A DNA stretch of 64,000 nt from Asticcacaulis sp. YBE204 (lineage in GTDB: Bacteria > Pseudomonadota > Alphaproteobacteria > Caulobacterales > Caulobacteraceae). The stretch lies in assembly GCF_000495855.1 (NCBI RefSeq), contig NZ_AWGF01000003.1, positions 1-64,000 on the forward strand. Direction: 5' to 3'. The notes under the pieces were generated by a model. It saw only the letters and a list, made by a program, of their open reading frames with translations. It was not told the DNA's origin and did not search any database. Numbering within the stretch: the stretch's first letter is position 1; each line of letters starts with the position of its first letter. The position numbers and the translations under genes are program-made. This document shows, in pieces, positions 36,103 through 44,993 of the stretch.

Positions 36103-36242
36103 ATTAGCGCCGGTGACACCCGATTATCGGGCGCTGCCTGACATAAATCTTTCGCCTTTTGCGTTTGGTACTGGACAATCACGGTAAAATTTGTCGTTTA
36201 AGACCAGATAAGAAGACTCATTTGCCTACAGGCTCCCGTTCC

Positions 36243-36953
36243 ATGCGCACTTCTAAAGGCGTCAGCCTCACCTACGGCCTTCTGGAAACCCTGGGGCAAT
36301 CGATCGTTTCCGGCTTTTACGACGGCAAGGGTTTTCCGACCGAGGCCGAACTCTGTACGCAGTTTTCCGCCAGCCGCACCGTCGCGCGCGAAGCGGTCAA
36401 GATGCTCACCGCCAAGGGCCTGCTCAGCGCCCGCCCGCGTCAGGGGACCAAGGTCGAGCCGGTCGGCAAGTGGAACCTGCTCGATCCGGACGTGACGCGC
36501 TGGCTGATGGAACGGCCGTTCTCGAACAAGATCTATCGCGAATTCAGCGAAGTCCGTCTGGCCATCGAGCCGACCGCCGCCTATCTGGCGGCCCGGCGCG
36601 GCGACGCGGCCGATATTCGCCGCATCCGCGACGGTCTCGACGGGATGAACACCCATGCCGCCGATCCGGAACAATCCCTGACCGCCGATATCGAATTCCA
36701 CGTCGCCATCCTGCGCGCCTCGGGTAATCCGTTCTTCTGGCAGCTGCGCGAACTGATCAATACGGCGCTGCGCCTGTCGATCAGCATCACCAACCGTATT
36801 TCCGGTCATACGGCCTCGGTCCCGGCCCACGAAGACGTGCTGATCGCGATTGAAAAAGGCGACGCCGACGGCGCTCAGGCCGCCATGCGCGCCATCCTGC
36901 TGGAGTCTCTGGCCCTGATCGAGATCTACGATCCGACCACGGCAGCGGAGTAG
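36243..36953 (+). CDS. GntR/FadR-family transcriptional regulator
   Basis: The 236-residue regulator has an N-terminal winged helix (FPTEAELCTQFSASRTVAREAVKML, RPRQGTKVEP) and a C-terminal FadR-type (FCD) ligand domain (RLAIEPTAAYLAARRG, DIEFHVAILRASGNPFFWQL, HEDVLIAIEKGDADGAQAAM). It is divergent from the GH35/GH31 genes and is the obvious local candidate to sense a sugar or sugar acid. The ATG at 36243 is chosen over an upstream start that adds 28 poorly fitting residues; no strong ribosome-binding site is seen. Confidence 0.9.
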   Translation: MRTSKGVSLTYGLLETLGQSIVSGFYDGKGFPTEAELCTQFSASRTVAREAVKMLTAKGLLSARPRQGTKVEPVGKWNLLDPDVTRWLMERPFSNKIYREFSEVRLAIEPTAAYLAARRGDAADIRRIRDGLDGMNTHAADPEQSLTADIEFHVAILRASGNPFFWQLRELINTALRLSISITNRISGHTASVPAHEDVLIAIEKGDADGAQAAMRAILLESLALIEIYDPTTAAE

Positions 36954-37006
36954 GCAGGGGCAGGGTCCCCATTTTAAGATATTTGGCCCTGCACCCGTCA
37001 GTTGTA

Positions 37007-37181
37007 CTCCCTCCTCCCTACGCAGTGGGGAGGTGGCATTTGAGCGTCAGCAAAAATGACGGAGGGGGATGACTCAGAACGTTTGTGCAGGCTGCGATCT
37101 TGGTTAGCGCTTCGCGCCCCCTCCGTCGTCTCGCTATGCTCGTCGCCACCTCCCCATGCCTGAGGCACAGGGAGGAGGGAG
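37007..37181. repeat. intergenic palindromic element, family 2 copy 3
   Basis: Left end CTCCCTCCTCCCTACGCAG with TGGGGAGGTGGC, right end CCACCTCCCCATGCC with GGCACAGGGAGGAGGGAG. The inner pair GACGGAGGGGG / CCCCCTCCGTC is present. It ends 5 bp from the cckA stop codon and fills most of the gap to gntR. Confidence 0.85.
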
Positions 37182-37185
37182 AGCG

Positions 37186-39369
37186 TTACGCCGCCAGTTG
37201 TTCCTTGACCTTCTCGGCCAGGGTCTTGATGTCCAACGGCTTGGGCAGGAACGACACCCCGATCTCATCTTCCAGCAGGTCCGAGAACTCGGCCTCGGCA
37301 TAGCCTGAAATGAACATCACCGGCACATTCCCGAGATAAGGCCGCGCCTTTTTCAGCATCGACGGCCCGTCCAGACCCGGCATGATGACGTCCGAAATCA
37401 GCAGATCGAACTTGCCGCCGCCCTCGATGATATCGAGCGCCTCTTCGCCATCGCAGGCCTCGGTCACCTCGTAGCCGCGCTGACGCAGCAGACGGGCGGC
37501 GATACCGCGGACGATTTCCTCGTCTTCGACGAACAGGATGCGACCCGCGCCCGACAGGTCCTTGGGCGTAACCTTGACCGGCGCGGCGGGCTTGACCTCA
37601 CCGGCAGGCTTTTCGACGCGGACCTTGACCGGCAGGAACAGCTTGAACGTTGCGCCGTGGCCAGGTTCGGGGGCCACCACCGACTGGATGACGATGTGGC
37701 CGTCGGCCTGATTGACGATACCATAGACAGTCGCCAGCCCCAGCCCGGTCCCCTCGCCCAGCGGTTTCGTGGTAAAGAACGGCTCGAAGACCTTGGTCAT
37801 GATCTCCGGCGCGATGCCGGGCCCGTTGTCCGACACCTCGATCAGGGCTGCGCCCTGAACGGGGGCATCGGCCCAGCCCTGCGCCACCGCCTCGGCCTGT
37901 GACAGAGCCGCCGTCTTGATCTTGACGCGCCCGCCGCCCGCCGTATGCACCGCGTCGCGGGCATTGACGACGAGGTTCATCACCGCCATTTCCATCTGGC
38001 CCTTGTCGGCGTGGATGTCGGGCAGATCGCGGCCGTATTCGGTCTCCAGCTTGACGTCTTCGCGCATTAGGCGGCGCAGAAGCACTTCGGATTCGGAGAT
38101 AAGTTCGCCCAGATTGTGCGTCACGCGCTTGACGGTCTGCTTGCGCGAGAAGGCCAGCAGCTTGCGCACCAGATCTTCGGCGCGGACGCTGATCTGGCGG
38201 ATTTCGTTGAGCCCGTCGTAGGACGGATCGCCGAGCGGATGGTTATGCAGCAGGTCCTCGACGCGCAGCTTGAGGCCGGTCAGAAGGTTGTTCAGGTCGT
38301 GCGCCACACCGCCGGCGAACTGCCCGATGGCCTGCATCTTCTGGACCTGAGCCAGGCTCTGCTCCAGTTGTTTTTGTTCGGAAATATCGAAGACATACAG
38401 CATGTAGCCGCCCTCAGACGCGGCGAACAACACCTGCAACGGCAGATCCTTGTTGCCGTCGAGGCGCACCTCGAACGGGCCTGCGGATTTCAGGTCGAGC
38501 TTGGTCTGCATCTCTTCGCGCGCCGAAGCTTCCAGAAGGTCGCCCCACACCTTCCCCGTCAATTCGGACTGCGAGCGGCCCATCAGGCGGGCAAAGGCCG
38601 TATTGACGTGGACCAGCTCGCCGCCCAGCACAGTATCGCCGCGCACCAGCGCCTGACCGAAGGGCGCGGACGTGCCGTCGAAGGCTGCCGGGGCGATCTC
38701 AACCACCGGTGCGGGCGTGTCATCCTCGATTTCGGTGTCGAGAAAAGCGGGACCATTGACCGCTGCCGGAGCGACCTCGTGATTGAGCAGAAGCCCCGTG
38801 CCCAGAACGCCCTGCGATCCGGCGCGGACCAGTACTTGCTCGTCGCCCAGACGCGAGACCAGCATCTCGAAATCGAAACTGCCGAGACGAACCAGCGCCC
38901 GTCCCGCCCCTTGCGAACGCGCTTCGCGCATGGCGGTAAACAAAGCCGGAGCCTCGTCCCCCTGCGGCAGGCGGCGCAGATTGCCGCCCGCGTCGCGCCA
39001 CGCCGGATTGGCCGACAGGATACGCCCGTCGAACCCGGCGATCGCCGCGGGCTCGGCCAGAGCATCGACCAGGTGCTGCGCCCCCAGACCGGTGTTGTCG
39101 TCTTCGGCATCGGTAGAAAAGGTAAACAAGCCCAGCGACACCACGATCCCCATGGCGATCAGCAAAATGGCCAGAATCACGCCCGCCGGAAGCTCGCCCG
39201 CGATGACCCAGAAGGCCGCGCACGCCACGACGACGCCCACCGCGACGGCGGCCAAGACCCACGGACTGGCGAACTCACGAATACGCTCGAAAGCTGACGC
39301 GCGCGGGACGGAAACGGCAGGAGACGACAGGGACAAGGCGGACCTCAGTGTCAAAGCCCTAAAGGGCAA
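37186..39369 (-). CDS. cckA: hybrid histidine kinase CckA
   Basis: The 727-residue protein has two membrane helices (about 36-55 and 62-80), PAS regions (about 95-200 and 235-335), a DHp domain with His357 in AGGVAHDLNNLLT, an ATPase domain (VVNARDAV, GTGLGLATVYGIV), and a C-terminal receiver with Asp660 in LLISDVIMPGLDG. CckA phosphorylates ChpT and thereby CtrA, controlling the Caulobacter cell cycle. The gene follows fliQ-fliR-flhB in the same orientation, the same order as in Caulobacter, with a 70-bp gap after flhB. Confidence 0.95.
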   Translation of the reverse strand: MPFRALTLRSALSLSSPAVSVPRASAFERIREFASPWVLAAVAVGVVVACAAFWVIAGELPAGVILAILLIAMGIVVSLGLFTFSTDAEDDNTGLGAQHLVDALAEPAAIAGFDGRILSANPAWRDAGGNLRRLPQGDEAPALFTAMREARSQGAGRALVRLGSFDFEMLVSRLGDEQVLVRAGSQGVLGTGLLLNHEVAPAAVNGPAFLDTEIEDDTPAPVVEIAPAAFDGTSAPFGQALVRGDTVLGGELVHVNTAFARLMGRSQSELTGKVWGDLLEASAREEMQTKLDLKSAGPFEVRLDGNKDLPLQVLFAASEGGYMLYVFDISEQKQLEQSLAQVQKMQAIGQFAGGVAHDLNNLLTGLKLRVEDLLHNHPLGDPSYDGLNEIRQISVRAEDLVRKLLAFSRKQTVKRVTHNLGELISESEVLLRRLMREDVKLETEYGRDLPDIHADKGQMEMAVMNLVVNARDAVHTAGGGRVKIKTAALSQAEAVAQGWADAPVQGAALIEVSDNGPGIAPEIMTKVFEPFFTTKPLGEGTGLGLATVYGIVNQADGHIVIQSVVAPEPGHGATFKLFLPVKVRVEKPAGEVKPAAPVKVTPKDLSGAGRILFVEDEEIVRGIAARLLRQRGYEVTEACDGEEALDIIEGGGKFDLLISDVIMPGLDGPSMLKKARPYLGNVPVMFISGYAEAEFSDLLEDEIGVSFLPKPLDIKTLAEKVKEQLAA

Positions 39370-39439
39370 ACGAATCGGTCGATATTAACCTGTTTTGCCG
39401 TCCATGACTGCTTATTCTCTAACGCTCTAGAAAGGGTCG

Positions 39440-40507
39440 TTAAAAACCACGTTTTTTCTTCGCCATGACGAAGGAGATGATCTTGGCCACGGCCTGAAAA
39501 TGGGCTTCGGGGATGATCTCGTCGACATCGATCGCGGCATAGAGCGCCCGCGCCAGGGGCGGGTCTTCGACGATGGTGATATCGTGTTCGCCCGCCACTT
39601 CGCGGATTTTCAGGGCCACCGCATCGACGCCCTTGGCCACGCAGGTCGGGGCCGGCGTTTCGTTATCGTAGCGCAAAGCTACGGCGTAGTGGGTGGGGTT
39701 GGTGATGACGACGGTCGCCTTGGGGACGTTCGCCATCATGCGCTGACGCGACTTTTCCATCCGGATCTGCTTGAGACGGCCCTTGACGTGCGGATCGCCT
39801 TCCGCCTGCTTGTATTCGTCCTTCAGTTCGGTTTTCGACATCTTCATCCGCTGCATGAAGCGGAACTTCTGGATGAAGAAATCGGCCCCGCCCTCCAGCG
39901 CCAGGAACAGGCACACCGCCACCGCCAGCGAGATGAACACCTCGCGCGAATAGGGCAGGATCAGCATCGGCGACGCACCGGTCAGGCCGTTGATATCGAC
40001 CGCCCGCCCCTTCAGGATCAGATAGGTGATGAAGCCCACCGCGACCAGCTTGATCAGGGTCTTGGCGAACTGGATCAGGGCATCGACCCCGAACAGGCGC
40101 TTGAAACCCGACATCGGGTTGAGCTTCGTCCAGTCGGGCTTGAGCTTCTCGGCATTGAACATCAGGCCGGTCTGAGCAACATTACCGATCACGCCGCCCG
40201 CCGCCGCGACCAGCATGACCAGCCCGATGATCGGCAGCACGCGGAACATGACGGCGTTGGCGATGGTCACCCCGCCGTCGCCCTGTAGCGAATCCAGCAA
40301 CTGGTGCGGCATGGCGATAAAGACCGTCAGGGTCTCGGTGAGGGACAGGGCGATCTTCTCGCCGTACATGATGATCACCGCGCAGGCGAAGATCAGCGAG
40401 AGCGCCTGCGGTATATCGCCTGACTTGGCGACATCGCCCTTTTTCCGGGCCTCGGCCAGTTTCTGGGCGGAGGCCTCTTCGGTTTTGTCTTCACCTTCCT
40501 CAGCCAT
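39440..40507 (-). CDS. flhB: flagellar type III export protein FlhB
   Basis: The 355-residue protein opens with AEEGEDKTEEASAQKLAEARKKG, has four membrane helices and a cytoplasmic domain with the autocleavage site NPTH in VVITNPTHYAVALRYD. FlhB switches export substrate specificity in the flagellar basal body. It starts 3 bp after fliR. Confidence 0.97.
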   Translation of the reverse strand: MAEEGEDKTEEASAQKLAEARKKGDVAKSGDIPQALSLIFACAVIIMYGEKIALSLTETLTVFIAMPHQLLDSLQGDGGVTIANAVMFRVLPIIGLVMLVAAAGGVIGNVAQTGLMFNAEKLKPDWTKLNPMSGFKRLFGVDALIQFAKTLIKLVAVGFITYLILKGRAVDINGLTGASPMLILPYSREVFISLAVAVCLFLALEGGADFFIQKFRFMQRMKMSKTELKDEYKQAEGDPHVKGRLKQIRMEKSRQRMMANVPKATVVITNPTHYAVALRYDNETPAPTCVAKGVDAVALKIREVAGEHDITIVEDPPLARALYAAIDVDEIIPEAHFQAVAKIISFVMAKKKRGF

Positions 40508-40510
40508 ATC

Positions 40511-41317
40511 CTACCGACTCCGGACAAATATGGTGAGGAACTCTTCGTAGTGGTCGATGAAGACCATGCCCGTTCCCCCCAGCCCGACGGCGAAGATGAA
40601 CAGGCCGAAGAGGACGCTCAAGGGCGATACGGCGAAGAAGACCGGAAAGGCCGGCATGATGCGGCCGACGAATCCGGCGGCGATATTGAACACCAGCCCG
40701 AAGACGATGATCGGCGTCGACATCTGCAAGGCCAGCATGAAGGTGTCGGCCACGGTGCGGATCATCAGGCTGCCCGCATCGGCGACCATGACGGGCTTGA
40801 GCGGCGGAAAGACCGAATAGGAATCGAGCATGGCGGCGATGAACATATGGTGCAGGTTGGTGGCGTAGATCAGGACGAGTCCCAGCATGGACAGAAAGGT
40901 GGCCAGACTGGCGCTGGGCTGCGCCTGGGCCGGATTGGCGGTCTGGGCGAACGACAGGGTCGTTTGCAGCGACAGGATTTCCCCGGCGATGAGCAGGGCC
41001 GCGATGAAGGTCCGCATCAGCATCCCCAGCATCAGGCCGATCAGCACCTCGTGGATGACCAGCCCGACCATCGCCCCCAGGGTCGGCGGCAGGGCGGGCA
41101 TCTGGGTCCGCAAGACCGGGATCAGCATCAGCGTAAAGACCAGAGCGAACGACAGACGGATGCGCGGCGGCACGGCCTGATCGCCCATCCCCGGCAACAG
41201 GGTCGCCACCGCCCCCAGCCGCACGAAGATCAGCATGGCCGTGAACACGGTCTGCGACGTCCCGAAGAAGGACGCCACTTCGGTAGCAAAATCGGGCGAC
41301 GGGGCCGTGGGGATCAA
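40511..41317 (-). CDS. fliR: flagellar export gate protein FliR
   Basis: FliR is recognised by RLGAVATLLPGMGDQAVPPRIR and its multi-pass helices; it forms the export gate with FliP and FliQ. The frame extends to an ATG at 41359, but those 14 residues translate a palindromic element. A TTG at 41315-41317 with AGGGAGGAG 7-10 bp upstream gives the natural N-terminus. That Shine-Dalgarno sequence is the end of the element. Confidence 0.93.
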   Translation of the reverse strand: MIPTAPSPDFATEVASFFGTSQTVFTAMLIFVRLGAVATLLPGMGDQAVPPRIRLSFALVFTLMLIPVLRTQMPALPPTLGAMVGLVIHEVLIGLMLGMLMRTFIAALLIAGEILSLQTTLSFAQTANPAQAQPSASLATFLSMLGLVLIYATNLHHMFIAAMLDSYSVFPPLKPVMVADAGSLMIRTVADTFMLALQMSTPIIVFGLVFNIAAGFVGRIMPAFPVFFAVSPLSVLFGLFIFAVGLGGTGMVFIDHYEEFLTIFVRSR

Positions 41318-41322
41318 AACTA

Positions 41323-41474
41323 TTCTCCTCCCTGTGCCGAAGGCATGGGGAGGTGGCATTTGAGCGTAGCGAGAATGACGGAGGGGGCGAAGCTTACGGT
41401 GTCACCCCCCTCCGTCACGCCTTCGCTAAAGCGCCGGCGCGCCACCTCCCCATCGCTACCGCGACAGGGAGGAG
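41323..41474. repeat. intergenic palindromic element, family 2 copy 4
   Basis: The ends TTCTCCTCCCTGTGCC...GGCATGGGGAGGTGG and CCACCTCCCCATCGC...GCGACAGGGAGGAGAA are inverted. The inner CGAAGCTTACGGTGTC matches the copy at 30048. It splits the fliQ-fliR junction of an otherwise compact operon and provides the fliR ribosome-binding site on the minus strand. Confidence 0.85.
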
Positions 41475-41542
41475 AAACGTTCGCATTATATTTTGTGACA
41501 CGCGCCATGATCGCCACCTATGCCGCGATTCCCGCGGCGGGC

Positions 41543-41806
41543 CTACATCCCGGCGATCTTGCCGGCGATCTCTTTCATAAAGCCCGTCAGCAGCGCCCCC
41601 ATCAGCGGCAGAACCAGCAGCAGGGTCACGAAAACGGCGATGATTTTCGGGGCATAGATAAGGGTCTGTTCCTGAATCTGGGTCAGGGCCTGAAACAGGC
41701 CGATCACAACCCCGACGACGAGGCCGACGATCAGCACCGGCGCACAGAGCTGAATGGTCAGCCAGATCGCGTCACGCCCTACGCCCAGCACTTCGGTACC
41801 CGTCAT
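41543..41806 (-). CDS. fliQ: flagellar export gate protein FliQ
   Basis: The 87-residue protein with two membrane helices matches FliQ (APVLIVGLVVGVVIGLFQALTQIQEQTL within residues 22-48). It is first in fliQ-fliR-flhB-cckA, with a full CtrA box 67 bp upstream. Confidence 0.95.
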   Translation of the reverse strand: MTGTEVLGVGRDAIWLTIQLCAPVLIVGLVVGVVIGLFQALTQIQEQTLIYAPKIIAVFVTLLLVLPLMGALLTGFMKEIAGKIAGM

Positions 41807-41872
41807 CGCAAAACACCCTCAACTATCGGCGGCTTTACACCGCACCGTTAGGCATATTTTGCCGACCTCACG

Positions 41873-41888
41873 GTTAATTTGGCGTTAA
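41873..41888 (-). promoter_or_regulatory. CtrA box upstream of fliQ
   Basis: On the minus strand TTAA-CGCCAAA-TTAACC, a perfect TTAA-N7-TTAAC site, 67 bp before the fliQ ATG. Caulobacter fliQ is a known CtrA-controlled operon. Confidence 0.85.
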
Positions 41889-41898
41889 CCGCGCCGCA

Positions 41899-43470
41899 TC
41901 AATTCACCGGCGTCACGCTCAGGGCGACGATATCGTTGGTCTTCATCGGAAGGGTCAGGCGCAATCGCCCCGATCTACCGACCGACAGGGTTGCGTCTGT
42001 TTCCGGCACATCGCGCGTCAGCCCGTGCATCTGCGCGATCTGCGCCGGCGACAGGTCTTTCGGTGCCCCCAGATCGATATAGGCCGAATAGGCGTCATTG
42101 GCGCGGTAGCCCGTCCGCCGAACCTGAACCCGGTACGTGCCGGGCTTGAGATGTTCAAGCGTCACGTCGATCGGTGCGGAGGGCGCATTCGGCACCAGAC
42201 GACTGTAGAACGGCTTGTTGCTGACGCTCTGCACCGGTTGGCGGAAGTCCCAGAGGACCGCCGACACCGTCCCGCCCTCACCGGCAGCCCACAGCTGAGG
42301 ATCGTCGGACGGAATGGCCTTGCCGCGGAGCGCTTTGAGGTACTTGTAGGCGAACCAGGCCGGCTTGCGGATGCCTTCGCGCGTCATCAGGCCGAAGCCG
42401 CCGTGGAACGGCGTCGGCGGCGGTCCCGGCTCCTCGAACAGGTCGGTATAGACCCAGTAGCTCATCCCCTGCACCAGACCCTGCGTCCCCTTAAGCTTGC
42501 TGAGGATATAGGGCGCGCTGATGTACGAATCGTGGACCAGATCGCGCGGCGTATAGCTGGTGCTCCATTCGGTGAAATAGAGCGGCAGGCCGGGATATTT
42601 CGAGGCCTCGATCTCGGCGCGGACCCTGCGCACGTCGCCGATGACGGCGTCAGGGGATGGCGACAGCTTCGTGTCCTGCTTGCCTTCTTCGTCTAGGAAG
42701 CCGCCGTCGACGCCATAGGTATGGGTGGTGACGAAATCGACCGCCGCCCCGCTTTTATGGACGTGGTCGAGGAATTCCGGCACCCAGGCTGCGCCCGCCG
42801 TCGATGGTCCGCCGACGCGCAGGGCCGGATCGATCGCCTTGATGGTATTGGCCGTCAGGACATAGAGGTCGAAATAGGCCTTCTGGTCGGCTTTTTCCCA
42901 GAAACCGTCAAGATTGGGCTCGTTCCAGACCTCATAGAACCAGGTGCGGATTTCCGCCGCCCCGTAGCGCGTCTGAATATGCAGGATGAAGTGGTGGATC
43001 AGGTCCTTCCACGCGTCGAATTTCGGGTGCGACGTATTGCTCTGCCACCAGAAAATCTTCTGGTCCGACGTCTTCATCGCCTCCGGCGTAAAGCCAAGCT
43101 CGACAAACGGCCTGATGCCTTTGGCCAGCAACTGATCGTAGAGGTAATCGATCTTCGTCCAGTCGTAGACGATCTTGCCGTCCTTTACCGTCACGGTCTT
43201 GAGGACATCGTGGAAGATGGCGTGAAAGCGGATATAGCGAAACCCCAGCTCATCGACCGCGGTTTTCAACTGCGCCTGACTGTCGTCGCGGATCAGGGTG
43301 CCGGGATAGTCCGAACCGATGGAGAGGTCGAAAAAGCGATCCAGCGGCTGCGTCGCTCTGGACAGGTCCAGCGTCACCTTGCGACGCGGTTCGGCGGCAA
43401 AAATCCGACCGGGAATGGCCGCGCCCATCCCGAGAGCCGCCGTCAAAGCGCGGCGCGATATGCTGATCAT
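41899..43470 (-). CDS. GH39 glycoside hydrolase, probable beta-xylosidase
   Basis: The 523-residue protein has a twin-arginine-like signal (ISRRALTAALGMGAA), a GH39 barrel with acid/base Glu184 in YEVWNEPNLDGFW and nucleophile Glu301 in LYFTEWSTSY, and a C-terminal beta domain. GH39 includes beta-xylosidases and a few alpha-iduronidases; the former is more likely beside GH31 and GH35. The ATG at 43468-43470 has CAGGAC upstream and matches the signal peptide; the frame itself opens at 43515. An operator shared with the gntR region is 31 bp upstream. Confidence 0.9.
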   Translation of the reverse strand: MISISRRALTAALGMGAAIPGRIFAAEPRRKVTLDLSRATQPLDRFFDLSIGSDYPGTLIRDDSQAQLKTAVDELGFRYIRFHAIFHDVLKTVTVKDGKIVYDWTKIDYLYDQLLAKGIRPFVELGFTPEAMKTSDQKIFWWQSNTSHPKFDAWKDLIHHFILHIQTRYGAAEIRTWFYEVWNEPNLDGFWEKADQKAYFDLYVLTANTIKAIDPALRVGGPSTAGAAWVPEFLDHVHKSGAAVDFVTTHTYGVDGGFLDEEGKQDTKLSPSPDAVIGDVRRVRAEIEASKYPGLPLYFTEWSTSYTPRDLVHDSYISAPYILSKLKGTQGLVQGMSYWVYTDLFEEPGPPPTPFHGGFGLMTREGIRKPAWFAYKYLKALRGKAIPSDDPQLWAAGEGGTVSAVLWDFRQPVQSVSNKPFYSRLVPNAPSAPIDVTLEHLKPGTYRVQVRRTGYRANDAYSAYIDLGAPKDLSPAQIAQMHGLTRDVPETDATLSVGRSGRLRLTLPMKTNDIVALSVTPVN

Positions 43471-43500
43471 GATGTCCTGCCCTGATTTGTTTTTTTCAAT

Positions 43501-43514
43501 TGATAACGCTGTCA
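43501..43514. promoter_or_regulatory. palindromic operator TGATAACGCTGTCA before GH39
   Basis: Differs by one base from the site at 36089-36102. It lies 31 bp before the GH39 start codon, in a position suitable for repression. Confidence 0.6.
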
Positions 43515-43621
43515 TTGCGCATAAGGCAAGCGGTCAAATGAAAAACAGGGTGTGTTGCAAACCACATATGGGTTTGAGTAAAAATCGTGAGATTTGAGTC
43601 AAGTGGCAGGAGGTTAGCGAC

Positions 43622-43641
43622 GCCGGTACATTAGTACCGGC
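43622..43641. other. perfect 8-bp hairpin between GH39 and fliE
   Basis: GCCGGTAC-ATTA-GTACCGGC. No T-run follows on either strand, so terminator function is doubtful; it may be a protein-binding palindrome. The rest of the gap 43516-43693 shows no gene. Confidence 0.5.
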
Positions 43642-43693
43642 AAGCCCAAGATGGTATTTTGGCGACGCACCAATTGGCCAAAGACCGCGATTT

Positions 43694-44002
43694 TTAGATC
43701 GGCATGCGCAGGATTTCTTGGTAGGCGCTGATCACCTGATCGCGGATGGCGATGACGCTTTCCAAAGACGCTTCGGCCGAGGACACCGCCGTCACGGCGT
43801 CGATCAGTTCGGCCTTGCCCTGGGCGTGCATGGCCATCTGGGTTTCGGCGGTCTGGGTCGATTTGTAGGTCTGCTCGATGGCGCCTTGCAGAACCTTGGA
43901 AAAGTCCGCACCTGTGCCGGACGCAGCCTTGCCCTCGTCGTTGAGACCGGAAATCTGCTTCTGAACGGCCCCATAGGCGCGGGCGGCGAGTAACGGGTTC
44001 AT
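43694..44002 (-). CDS. fliE: flagellar hook-basal body protein FliE
   Basis: The 102-residue FliE has the conserved end VSSAEASLESVIAIRDQVIS, AYQEILRMPI. It joins the MS ring to the rod. It starts 3 bp downstream of flgC. Confidence 0.95.
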   Translation of the reverse strand: MNPLLAARAYGAVQKQISGLNDEGKAASGTGADFSKVLQGAIEQTYKSTQTAETQMAMHAQGKAELIDAVTAVSSAEASLESVIAIRDQVISAYQEILRMPI

Positions 44003-44005
44003 CTA

Positions 44006-44428
44006 TTACCTCTTCAGAATATCGAGGGTCTTCTGTTCCATCGAGCGCGCGGTCTCGATGACGTTCAGATTGGCTTCGTAAGCGCGCTGGGCGTCGCGCA
44101 TGTCCATGGTTTCGATCAGGCTGTTGACGTTCGGACGCTTGACGTAGCCGTTGGCGTCGGCTGCCGGGTGGCTGGGGTCGTAATCCATCTGAAAGTCGCT
44201 CTGGTCCGGTTTGACCGAGGCCAGCTTGACGCCGGTCGCGCCGTCGATCTTCGAGGCTTCGAAGACCGGGATCTGACGGCGGTACGGCGTCGAGCCGGGT
44301 GTTTGGCCCGTCGAGTCGGCGTTGGCGATGTTTTCGGCGATGATGCGCATCCGCGCCTGCTGCGCCCTGAGCGCGCTGGCAGCAACCGTCATGGCCGGAT
44401 TGGTTTCGGGAATCTTGTTAATGGGCAT
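44006..44428 (-). CDS. flgC: flagellar proximal rod protein FlgC
   Basis: The 140-residue rod protein has ALRAQQARMRIIAENIANAD at the N-terminus and RAYEANLNVIETARSMEQKT at the end. It is exported by the flagellar apparatus and polymerises in the rod with FlgB. Confidence 0.95.
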   Translation of the reverse strand: MPINKIPETNPAMTVAASALRAQQARMRIIAENIANADSTGQTPGSTPYRRQIPVFEASKIDGATGVKLASVKPDQSDFQMDYDPSHPAADANGYVKRPNVNSLIETMDMRDAQRAYEANLNVIETARSMEQKTLDILKR

Positions 44429-44447
44429 AATCTGTCACTCTGCTTTT

Positions 44448-44861
44448 TTAACGACCGGGCGGCTTGGCGGCCATGCGCAGCAGGCCGAGCGATTTCTGAT
44501 AGAAGCCGATGGCGGCCTCGTACTGCATCCGGCTTTCGGCCATCTTGAGCATCTGCTCTTCCAGCACGACCGAATTGCCGTCCATGGTCGTTTCCGAGTC
44601 CGGTGTCACCACCGATTTCGGCGCAAACGTCCCCGCCCCTTCGACGTTCATATGTCCTGCACTGGTCAGGCTGAGGCCGAGACCGGTCTGCTCCGCCTCG
44701 CCCTTCATCATGCCGGCGAAGTCCATCTGCTTCAGATCGCGCGGCTTGAAGCCCGGCGTCGAGGCATTGGCCACGTTCTGCGCGACCAGCTTCTGACGCT
44801 GGGACAGCCAGCCCATCTTGCCCTTGAGCGCGCCGAGAAGGCCGATATCGTCGATACTCAT
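44448..44861 (-). CDS. flgB: flagellar proximal rod protein FlgB
   Basis: The 137-residue FlgB has SQRQKLVAQNVANASTPGFK near the start. It is first in flgB-flgC-fliE, with a CtrA box 72 bp upstream and divergent fliO. Confidence 0.95.
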   Translation of the reverse strand: MSIDDIGLLGALKGKMGWLSQRQKLVAQNVANASTPGFKPRDLKQMDFAGMMKGEAEQTGLGLSLTSAGHMNVEGAGTFAPKSVVTPDSETTMDGNSVVLEEQMLKMAESRMQYEAAIGFYQKSLGLLRMAAKPPGR

Positions 44862-44932
44862 CGCGGGCTCCTTCTGGCTTTGCGCGACTCACCTTAGAGA
44901 CAGGTGCATCGGCAAATTATGCCCCCTTCTTG

Positions 44933-44948
44933 GTTAACGAGCCTTTAA
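44933..44948 (-). promoter_or_regulatory. CtrA box upstream of flgB
   Basis: On the minus strand TTAA-AGGCTCG-TTAAC, a perfect TTAA-N7-TTAAC site in the flgB/fliO intergenic region, 72 bp from the flgB ATG and 45 bp from fliO. Confidence 0.85.
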
Positions 44949-44993
44949 GGTTTGCGGCGTAGCTATTTTCTGAGTTTTGTGAGGGGTGGCCCG

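Noticed and set aside
41318-41359. Upstream ATG start for FliR
   Set aside because: The added residues (MPPPHAFGTGRR) translate the palindromic element; the TTG with adjacent AGGGAGGAG fits the family N-terminus.
40550-41851. A 433-codon plus-strand frame across fliR and fliQ
   Set aside because: It crosses a palindromic element and two well-identified flagellar genes on the other strand; composition is Arg/Gln/Asp/His-rich shadow type.
43622-43641. Terminator for the flgB-flgC-fliE operon
   Set aside because: The hairpin is perfect but lies about 50 bp past the fliE stop and has no T-run on the relevant strand; kept only as an unassigned palindrome.
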